DNA of 12,393 nt. Origin: Acanthamoeba lenticulata (lineage: Eukaryota; Discosea; Longamoebia; Acanthamoebidae). The position numbers and the translations under genes are program-made. The DNA lies in NCBI GenBank assembly GCA_002179805.1, contig NAVB01004219.1, positions 1-12,393 of the forward strand, in the 5' to 3' direction. Shown one piece after another: positions 1-8,144 of this stretch. The stretch's first letter is position 1; every line of letters starts with the position of its first letter. The notes beneath the pieces are model-generated. The model did no database searches, was not told the origin of the DNA, and worked only from the letters and a program-made list of their open reading frames with translations.

Positions 1-2938
1 CCTGGTAGCCTTGCTGGAAGAGGTTGTTCTCAAGAAGAAGGCAGCCAAGAGCACTTTCGGCTTCACCAGCGTATTCTAGTTGGCTGTGCTTCGCCTTGTT
101 CTCGGGAGCGTTGTATAGCTGCACGGCGAAGTCCAAGAAGTCATAGGCCTTCTGCTTCAGACCTTGGCCCGGCCAAGCACAAGTCACAGTCAGGAAAGCA
201 CGACAATCGGATACAAAAGAGCAAGATCTTACCAGATTTCCAGTATATCAGACCAACATCAAGGTAGGCAAACTCGTGGTACGGCTTGGGGGTGCGGTTG
301 ATGATGAGCCCGTAGTAGTCCAGCGCCAGCGAGAAGTTACCCTTGGTCATGGCCAACTTGGCCATTCGGCTTAGGCTTAGAATGTTGCTCGGGTCCACTT
401 CCAACGCTATAGAAGAGAGTGAAGGACGCATGAGCCTTCGACGAAACCAGTAATGTACACAAAGGAGAAGGAGGATTGCACACCTCGAAGGTAAGCGGAT
501 CGGGCCTGTTCCGATCGACCCTGCTGTTCCAGCTCAAGCGCGTAGTTGTTAAGCAAGGCCACACTCGTTGGGCACGTTTCCAGCCCGCTGTTCAGCGTGG
601 GTACAGTCACTCGGTCATTATCAACTCGCCAATCCCACCGTCAAAGAGAGCAGTACCTCTGGTAGAGGGAGGTCCTGTCGTCCCACGCTGGGTTGTGCAT
701 GTAGGTTGTGGCGGCGAAGAAGAGAAGAACACCAAGGCAGAGGCCCACATACACGTTTGTGGAGAAGAGCTTGCTTTCATAGCCGCGATGAATGAGGTAC
801 GCCAGCAGTAGACAGAAGCCAACCGAGGGTATGTAGAGAGCGCTCTCCGACAGCAATGTGCCGTACGAGAAGAAGAAGGGCACCGCAAACAGTCCGAATG
901 ACATCAGCAGTGTCTCGCGGCTGCATTCGTCGCTTTCGCCGCTCTCGTAGGTTGACGTGCCCATCCGGTTGTGCGGCCACTGCAACAAACTCCACGAGAT
1001 GAAGTAGCCAAGACCAGTGTAGGTAAGGAGAGACAACAAGTTCCGGAGGTCCGTGATGCTTTCCACAAGAGGAATGCAATTAAACGAGTAGTCATACGAC
1101 AGCGCAGTGGGGATGAACAACAGGTAAACCGACCTATTTTGAATTAGAGACCAGATCAGCGAGACGCCACTGACAGTCAAGCATGCGATGAATATCTTAC
1201 CGGAAGTGCACATAGAGAGTTGTCAGGCAGTGGGTGAACAGGTCGACCTCAGCCGATACGTTCCAACCTGGCAAATCAAGAGTTAGCTCAAAAACCAAAG
1301 CCTAATTGAGAAGAGAACAAACCTGCAAAGCCACCAACGAAGAAGAAACGGTGCATAATGAAAAAGGTGAAGCACGCCGAAACCACGCTCGTCCGGAACC
1401 AAAAATGCACCCACGCAGGACGACTAATAAGTCGCGGTTAGTGTCTTTCAGTCAAGGAGGAAGACTGGGAGAGGCCTACCTCTGATGCGCGGGGAGCCTC
1501 AGCAAAGATCTGAGGACGCCGTAGTTGAAAAGCAGGTCCCAAAGAACGTTGATCAGGAGCACGGTAACGCCAGCTTCTTTGGTGAACGACGCTAAGACGA
1601 AGGAGAGCATGGAGAGACCGAGATACTGCAGCTCCGTTCGATCCTCCTTTACAGATCTATGATACGCAAGGAAGGATAGCAGATAGAACACCCCGCAAAG
1701 CGCATCCGCCCTGTTGGCGATCTGTTCTCGCCTGAGTGAGCTAACTTTGCGCGAACGAAGTTGAAAGGGACGAGACCTACCGAATTAATCGCGTCGACAT
1801 GGATAGGATGAACTGCGAACATAGCAGCGCCAAGGGCAGACATCGCCTTATTTCCGTTAAACACGACCTTGCCCACCGCGTACACCTGGCGTTTCTCGGG
1901 TAAGTGGGCGAAACTCATGAACAGAAAGAAGAGAAGAGAGCACGCACCAAGCAGCTCACGATCACGTGTAAAAGGACATTGGTGATGTGGTAGCCCGTCG
2001 GGTTGAGAGAATGAAGAAAATAGTTGATGCGGAAGGACAAGACGGTGAGGGGGCGGAAGAACTGTGTGCCCTTGTGGGTAAGTTGGATGCCTCAACTGAG
2101 AATCAGCAGCGTTGGGGAGAGGGAGACCTGGTCGCCAGAGCTGCTATTGGTGGGGAGTCCCCAGGGGTCGTTAGCGAAGAGGTTCGTCAAAGGTGTCTCC
2201 GGAAGAAGGTCAGCATTCTGCGCGTTAAGCAATGAGCACGACACGTGGCGATGCCAACTGTGAAACAGTTTGGTACCTTGACAATGGCGTTGGTATCGTT
2301 GAACATAAAACTCCCGGACAGGGCGTTGCTGTAAACCAGCCACGCCTGACATAGGCTGAAGTTAGTGCTGTACTTTGAACAGCAAGCAAGGTTGAACCTA
2401 CCGCAAACCCCACAAGCATCCACAACGGGAAGTTGATGTTCCAGGTTTCCACGTCCAGCAAGCTCTCCTCCGCGAAGTGAACCTTTTTCTTCGGCTTGCG
2501 TTCCCTCTGACGAGGAGCAAGCGTGGGGGAAGGAGAGGGCTTACTGACAGCAGCTGTAGGCGCCAGAACAGGTCCACCCATGGACTTATTGTGATCTTTC
2601 TCTAACTCCCGAGGGCGCTGCGTGGGCTGAGCTGGGGTGGCCGAAACGGTGGGGGCAGCGATGGGCTTCTTCTCGGTAGCGCGAGTAGGAGTCGTTGTAG
2701 CCGGGGAATCTTTCTCAATGGATTTGACAGTCTGCTGCTCTGCCTGCTTAAGCTGCTGCTTCTTCTTTCTCTTGGCTCGCTTGCTGGCCGAAGAAGATGA
2801 AGATGAGCCAGATGAAGAAGATGAAGCGTTCCTGTTGGCTTCTGCCAGCTTGATAGCCTTCAGTTCGTCCAACGCTTGGAGAATCTGTGCCCATTCCCCC
2901 GGGCGCATAGGCACCATCTCCACGCGCTCCTCCTCCAT
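1..2938 (-). CDS. TMTC-like transmembrane O-mannosyltransferase with TPRs (3' end missing)
   Basis: Exons (minus strand): 2938-2402, 2345-2277, 2217-2128, 2061-1948, 1885-1781, 1721-1480, 1423-1323, 1267-1201, 1133-657, 587-484, 406-233, 162-<1; all GT-AG with matching phases, 747 codons so far. Residues 1-165 are disordered: Ser-rich, a Lys/Arg cluster (KRAKRKKK), then KKVHF. A first membrane segment (FPLWMLVGFA, continuing AWLVYSNALSG) leads into a luminal loop. TMTC hallmarks follow: FFRPLTVLSFRIN, AVHPIHVDAINS, NRADAL, FTKEAGVTVL, the DUF1736-like SYDYSFNCIPL (about 453-463) and ALYIPSVGFCLLLAYL; TPR-like helices run from about 601. The family transfers O-linked mannose to cadherin-type and other proteins in the ER lumen (known). 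Start: the first in-frame ATG; a GTG-led extension to 3076 ends at an upstream stop. The expected loop-1 Asp-Asp reads Asn-Asp (195-196). Exon 4 could instead start at 2070, adding three residues. Family assignment is firm; enzymatic activity is not shown. Confidence 0.88.
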
Positions 2939-3159
2939 CCTCTTCACCGGGGCTACGTTGCGGCGCCTCTTAGGCTTTGTCTGCACAAACAAGAGGGTAA
3001 CGTCATTCCCGTCGACAGAACCAAAAGAGGAGCTCCGGCGGCCACTTTTTTCCCGGTTTCGTGGGCCGCGCTGCACGCCAAGACGTCGGCACGTCCCCGT
3101 TCGCTAAATGCAAGATTGGCTTGAAAGACTTTCTTGGTGGTTGAGCATACAAAAATTCA
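2939..3159. other. Short intergenic gap, head-to-tail genes
   Basis: Only 221 bp separate the stop codon of kinase A from the likely ATG of the TMTC-like gene, both on the minus strand. It must hold the 3' UTR and polyadenylation site of one and the promoter and 5' UTR of the other. I see no clear TATA box and no canonical AATAAA on the minus strand. The in-frame extension upstream of the TMTC ATG (to about 3109) is probably untranslated leader. Confidence 0.6.
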
Positions 3160-6100
3160 TCACTCGAACGGCAGGAATGTCACGAAGGACGTGCCGTAGC
3201 CGACGTTCTTCGGCTGATCCCTGCAGTAGAGCACCGACAAGAGGGACCGGTCCATGAGGCGCACGAAGAGACAAGGCGGGAGGAGACGTGGACTGTGGGA
3301 CGTACGTGAAGAGCGACTGGAACCGAGAGCCAGGACACGGGACGGTGAGGCCCATCCGCTCCCACAGCTCATCAACAAATGTGGTGAGGTCGGAGAAGCA
3401 GCTCTTGGGGTCATTCTCGGGGTAGAAGCCGCCCTTCTTGTGTTGGATGATGCGCGCTGAGACGATTGTTCGCTGCGGTGTGAGCTGGAGGGAGGGAGGA
3501 GACACAAGTTGTGATAAGCACACACGCGCGAAAAAGCGCTCCAACGTGTCAGGAATAAAACCTTGTCAAGAGTGAATGCTCCCGGAATGCTGCTGTTGAA
3601 TCGAACGAGGAATGCGCCCTGTTCCTTGTCATGCAAACGCCTCTGCGCTTCTTCCCTGTTGGCAGTAACCGACAAGAACTGGTAGGTTGGAAGGTGTCGA
3701 AACAAAATTGATAAAGACGACAGAGGGACGAACCGAGATACATCACCGTGGAACCACTCCTTCTCAAGTCGCTCCTTAATGGTGTCTAAAATGGTGCCGC
3801 CATGCTGTCCCTCCTTAACCTGAGTTGCTGGTTGGGTGAGCAATCCGTCGCTCTCCCCGTCACCAACACATGAGGGGCAGGAAGCTTCACGCACCAAGGG
3901 CCCGAACCAGCTCAGGATGTCTCCAAATTTCTTGATATTTACATCCACTCTGTCGTCGATATCGCCCATAGCTGCGTATTTTTGCAACATCAGGATGATG
4001 ATGATGAGCGGACACACCTCGCCAAGGAACATAGAGGAAGAGAGGCGGGGAGCCTACCAAAGAGAGCTTTCATGCAATGAAGCTTGAGCTGATCCTCCTC
4101 AGTTTGAGCGGGCAGGGGGACCTTGAGGTAGGCACAGAAGGCCGCCACGAATGTGTCCCACGGCACCGTGTGCTGCACGAGCGACGTTGGGTCAAACAAA
4201 CGTTTACGCCAGAAAGCTAAGAGGCCACGCAGATGGCAAATCTACCTCTTTGAGGAAGTAGCGAATCCAGAAGAGCTGGCCATGTCGGTCAGCGATGGCG
4301 GCGTGCACGAGGATGACGTCCAGGCGCTCGTTGATCTCATCGAACCCGGGCCTGTGGCCGATAGGAGGACATGATAATTACTACTCTGCCCCTCTAGGGA
4401 ATAGGTCTGGACCCCCGGGGGAGGGGGCAGTACCGTCGCTCGGGATCACCCTGCCAGCAATCTTGCATGAGTTCGCGCAGGGATGGCAGGCAGTCATCCG
4501 GTATCGGAGGCCGTTCACCGCCCACGATGGCGCGCGTGAACGTAGCAATATCGCTGGCGGCGGAAGAGCCAAGTTGGTTATTAATGAATTTGATGGCCCT
4601 TAAGACGAATTGATTGATAGACGTACTGGTGATGAGGGTAGAGTTGCTTGCAGGTGTAGATGCCCCACAATACCATCCCAAAACTGTTAAAGGTTAGCTG
4701 CAGAAGGAGGAAAGGAAGAGGGCCAGTATCGCCAGGTGGGCGAGGAGGCATGCCGGTACCTGTACACGTCGGCTTTCTGATTGAACGGCTGGCGCAGCAT
4801 GATCTGCGAGTGGCACGTGTGTGAGTACGATAGCGCCATAGTGCAGGACGGCGTCACTGTTGTTGTCAAGGTGCATGAGCAGTACCTCCGGCGCAAGCGT
4901 GTGGGGTGTTCCGCCCTTGAAGGACGACAGGAGCGACGACTGGTCGCCTTTGGCGGTGTCCAGTTTGAGGGAGAACCCGAAGTCGGCAACCTTGATCAGG
5001 TATGAGCCCTCGGTCTTTTTATACTGTACATGTATGCGTGTTGAGTTCAAGCGACCCACTTTTCCCCAGTGGACCCAGTGAAGAAGCAATAAACATTTAA
5101 CATCAAGTACCATGAGGTTTTCGAGCTTGAGGTCACTGTGGATGATGGCCGGCACCGACTTGTGGAGCCAGTTAAGTCCCAAGGCAGCGTCCTTGGCCAT
5201 GAGCAGTCGTTGGTACAAGCTCAACCGCTTGCCCTCCTCGCTAGTCACGCACATGGAGGTGAGAAATTATGTCGAACCGCCATCGCCTGCCGGGAGAAAG
5301 GGGGAAGGAGGGGCAACCTGTGAAGGAGGAGAGTCTCGAGGTCACCATCGAGTAGCTCAATCACGATCTTGCAGTCCTTGCTCGTCGTGCATGCCCCCAT
5401 GATAAGTGCGATATTGGGGTGCGTGTTGGCCCTGCGATGGTGGTGATGAGGAGAGGAGACAGGGCAAAGACATGAGAAGAGAGCTAGGAGATCGTGTACG
5501 CCATGATCTGAATTTCATCGAGGTATGCCTCCCACTTCTTACGGTCGAACCGTCGTTGACCTGTTTGAACCGCCCACGATGACGAAGCATAGAGCAACGA
5601 GAACAGGTGAGCACATACTTTTGGTTCAAGTGGTACTGGGTGCGCGTACCTTCAAAGACTTTGACGGCTACCCGCTTGGCCCGACACTCGCCCTCAAAAA
5701 CGGTGCCGTATTGACCTCGGCCGAGTTGCCGGATGAGGCGCACCTCTCGGTTGTCGATTTCCTTGCCCGAGGCGCTCAGGAAGAGTGACTCATCGTCGGT
5801 CGCAATGGCCTCGGGCGGGGTGGGTCTCGGCTGATGTGAATTCGTGCGCGGTCTCTTTTGAGGATGTTCGTGCGCGGGCAGCGGGATGGAGACGGCGGCG
5901 ACAGGCGCTGGAAGAGTAGGTGCGACATGCACGACGGGAGCTGGGTCAAGGTCTTTTCGCTTTTTGGTTGGCGTTGCCCCACTACTGAAAAGTCTCTCAT
6001 CTCCACGGTCGGCACTTTCATCGAGTACTTCTCCCTCGTAATTTTCGTCATCGTCCTCCTCATCTTCGGCGTCGTTCTCGCTTTCGCCGTCCTCCTCGTC

Positions 6101-6319
6101 TTCTTCTTCGTCATCGTCTCCTTCGTCCACAAAATCTTGCCCAGCTGGGCTGTTGATAATTATGCGTGGGTGTCCCCCATCGCCGCTGCTGGCTCCTTGG
6201 TCTGCTGCGGAAGTGAGGGGTTCTTTCTCACCGCTGCTGCTCGCACTTTCGGATCCGCCCATGCTACCCTTCTTCCAGTCAATTTGCACATCATGCGCCG
6301 CGTCCCCCCCTTCCATCAT
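3160..6319 (-). CDS. SHK-type protein kinase with C-terminal SH2 domain (kinase A)
   Basis: Exons (minus): 6319-5650, 5560-5500, 5431-5318, 5240-5111, 5023-4886, 4803-4760, 4683-4627, 4553-4434, 4351-4246, 4172-4058, 3971-3895, 3819-3734, 3655-3562, 3484-3306, 3220-3160; 683 aa. Residues 62-100 are strongly acidic; PTKKRK (117-122) and QKRPR resemble nuclear localisation signals. Kinase domain about 191-460: glycine loop GRGQYGTV, VAVK (Lys220), HPNIALIMGAC, HSDLKLEN (Asp318, Lys320, Asn323), DFG 339-341, APE 369-371, then IMLRQPFNQKADVYSFGMV. A linker shared with Dictyostelium SHKs follows (GQLFWIRYFL, VPWDTFVAAF, FGDILSWFGPL), then SH2 from Trp566 with FLVRF (Arg591). This is the tyrosine-kinase-like fold; SHKs are expected to be dual-specificity or Ser/Thr kinases (family knowledge). 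The catalytic-loop Arg is Ser. Start: an in-frame TGA lies just upstream of the tandem ATGs. The 75-nt intron 3894-3820 is phase-neutral and could be retained (708 aa). Confidence 0.92.
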
Positions 6320-6417
6320 AGCGCGAGCCCGTGTGATCCTGGAAACAAACGGTCACTACTTTCTTTAGACTTTTTCTTCTTTTTTCTCTTGGTAGTTTTG
6401 CGCGTATGAGCGCCACT

Positions 6418-6431
6418 TGCTGATGTCAGCA
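6418..6431. promoter_or_regulatory. Near-perfect 14-bp palindrome, bZIP/MARE-like site
   Basis: The sequence is TGCTGATGTCAGCA: perfect 6-bp inverted half-sites TGCTGA/TCAGCA around a central TG. It differs by one base from the CRE-type Maf recognition element TGCTGACGTCAGCA, and its core resembles CRE/AP-1 sites bound by bZIP dimers. It sits about 100 bp from the kinase A start and 170 bp from the Rab start. Amoebozoans have bZIP proteins, so a regulatory role is plausible but unproven. Confidence 0.4.
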
Positions 6432-6579
6432 ATTAATTAACAATTTATTTTTGTTGGGCCACCACGGCAAAGCGTAAAGCAACTTGGCTTCGTCTCGCTC
6501 GAAATCCTTGAATCGAAAGGGCGGCGAGGAGAACCTCGTTCCCACGTAAACGTCAAGGCCAACAAACCAAGCCCATATC

Positions 6580-6593
6580 AAAAAAAAAAAAAA
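6580..6593 (+). repeat. Poly(A) run of 14 in the Rab 5' leader
   Basis: Fourteen consecutive A residues end 10 nt before the Rab start codon (6604). This is the longest A homopolymer in the window. It may lie in the 5' UTR as a leader or be a nucleosome-excluding promoter element; its exact length may be uncertain because of sequencing slippage. Confidence 0.7.
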
Positions 6594-6603
6594 GAGACGG
6601 AGG

Positions 6604-7884
6604 ATGGGAAACTGTGGCGGCAAAGGCGGCGGTATGGCTGCCCGAACTTATCTTCTTCATATCACATCTTGGGGCTTTGGCTAATTGGGGGATTTTCAGG
6701 TGCGGAGGGGCTCGTGGCCAAGAAGGGCAAGACGAAAGGGTATTTGAACCTTCTTTTTCGTCTCCGCGCGACACTCGCAACCACACGTTGGCTCAAACTC
6801 TAATCCGCCACATCCCATCAGGGGTGAGTTCTTGTTCAAACTGTTGCTTATTGGAGATTCGGGCGTGGGCAAGTCTTGCCTCCTCCTCCGTTTTTCGGTT
6901 CGTCTTCGCCAGCGCAGTTTCTTGCCTCCCCCCCCCCTCTTCGCAAAGTTTCGGGCTCGGCGCGAAACGGTGAACCTCCTCACTGACCCATTCCCCGGCC
7001 AACAGGACGGCACCTTCAACGAGAGCTTCATCAGTACCATCGGTGTCGACTTTGTACGAACTCTCCTCTGCGCACTTTTCGCGCTGGCCTCGGGTGGAGC
7101 AAGGTTCTTCATGATGGAGCGCTTGGCTCACTCTCCTCCCCACTCCGTGCTGGTGGAACAGAAAATCAAAACCATTGAGCTCGACGGCAAGAAGATCAAG
7201 CTCCAAATTTGGGACACGGCTGGCCAGGAGCGGTTCCAAACCATCACATCGTCCTATTACCGGTACACATTCTCTCCCTCTCTCCGCCTTGTCTCCCGTT
7301 GCCTGCTCACCGCGTCGGCGTCGACTTGGTTAAATCTCCACCTGCTAGAGGGGCGCACGGCATCGTCCTGGTGTACGACATCACAGATCCACGGGTGCGT
7401 CCATCCCGCCCTCCTGCGCCGGGGGCTGTGCACGAACTGAATGTGCCTGACCACCCACAACCGTCCACAGTCGTTTGAAAACATCCACAAGTGGCTGAAG
7501 GAGATCGAAACGCACTCGGGCGGCTCCGTGCTGAAGCTGCTCGTCGGTACGGTGAACCGCCGCGACAGCTGGCGCGCTTGGAAAGAGGAATATCCAGCCT
7601 CACTCACTCCCCCTCCGCCGCCGGGTGCGCCGAGCAGGTAACAAGTGTGACTTGGAGTCCCAGCGAGCGATCTCTACGGAGAAGGGCCAGGAGCTCGCCA
7701 ATTCATTGCAGATGCCCTTCGTCGAGACTTCCGCCGTACGGCGCACTCCTTCCTTCCCCCAGTTATGCTTCCGGCCTTGGTCTCACGCCCGCGCGCCAAT
7801 CCGCGTTCACAACAGAAATCGGTCATTCGCGTGGACGAAGCGTTCCTCACCCTCATCAAGAACATCCGAGATCAGGTCCAGTAG
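6604..7884 (+). CDS. Rab-family small GTPase with predicted N-terminal acylation and no C-terminal cysteines
   Basis: Exons: 6604-6631, 6700-6739, 6822-6897, 7006-7053, 7162-7262, 7349-7394, 7471-7546, 7638-7735, 7816-7884; 582 nt, 193 aa, all GT-AG with consistent phases. GTP-binding motifs are intact: GDSGVGKS (34-41), switch I ISTIGVDF (Thr59), WDTAGQERF with Gln86, NKCD (140-143) and ETSAK (168-172). The core ([37 protein letters not shown]) is closest by eye to Rab1/Rab8-type GTPases of secretory traffic. The N-terminus [10 protein letters not shown] followed by KKGKTK looks like a myristoylation plus palmitoylation plus polybasic membrane anchor. The protein ends IKNIRDQVQ, lacking the hypervariable tail and the CC/CXC/CAAX prenylation motif normal for Rabs. 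No in-frame ATG exists in exon 3 or its immediate upstream, so an upstream first exon is required and 6604 fits. Divergent to kinase A and convergent with kinase B. Confidence 0.9.
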
Positions 7885-8144
7885 GGAAGCGCACCAGCAC
7901 GCGCGGGTGCGGGACGGGGGGGAGAGCGAGAGAAGATTGGAGAAGACGACGAGAGCACACAGGCGTGCTCCGCTCGGCCGGGACGTGGGCACACACTCCA
8001 GAGCGGTGTTGCTTGACTTTTACATCTCTTGAGGAGGTTTTCGTTCTAAATACAAAACAAATTGGGAATGGAGCAGGTGGCCAACCACTTTGTTCGATGA
8101 GAGACGCGAGATATGAGCTGATAGCGCTATCAACTGCCAAAGGC
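7885..8144. other. Convergent 3' intergenic region
   Basis: The 260 bp between the Rab stop and the kinase B stop must contain both 3' UTRs and terminators. An A-rich patch (about 8046-8062) is the only AT-rich part; there is no exact AATAAA on either strand. A longer reading frame crosses the region but is in the wrong frame relative to the Rab exons and shows no family motifs. Confidence 0.6.

Larger units (their letters stand above)
6320..6603. promoter_or_regulatory. Divergent promoter region between kinase A and the Rab gene
   Basis: This 284-bp gap lies between two genes transcribed away from each other, so it should contain both promoters and 5' UTRs. The kinase A side (about 6356-6395) is a pyrimidine-rich tract on the plus strand. 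The centre holds a bZIP-like palindrome at 6418-6431 followed directly by the only strongly AT-rich stretch (about 6431-6453, including TTAATTAA). The Rab side ends in a 14-base poly(A) run just before the ATG. No consensus TATA box is evident for either gene. That it acts as a promoter is inferred from position. Confidence 0.6.

Noticed and set aside
641..1213. A separate single-exon membrane protein gene (190 codons, minus strand)
   Set aside because: This is exon 9 of the TMTC-like gene plus adjoining intron sequence; in-phase splice sites at 1133 and 657 join it to the flanking exons.
2637..3107. Plus-strand 156-codon frame with a Cys/Phe/Leu-rich stretch
   Set aside because: Antisense of the Ser/Lys-rich first exon of the TMTC-like gene; the minus-strand gene is supported by 12 in-phase exons.
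5858..6409. Plus-strand 183-codon frame with hydrophobic, membrane-like segments
   Set aside because: It is the exact antisense of kinase A exon 1. The hydrophobic run (Phe, Val, Ile, Leu) is what Asp/Glu codons give when read on the opposite strand, and no splice context or family motif supports it.
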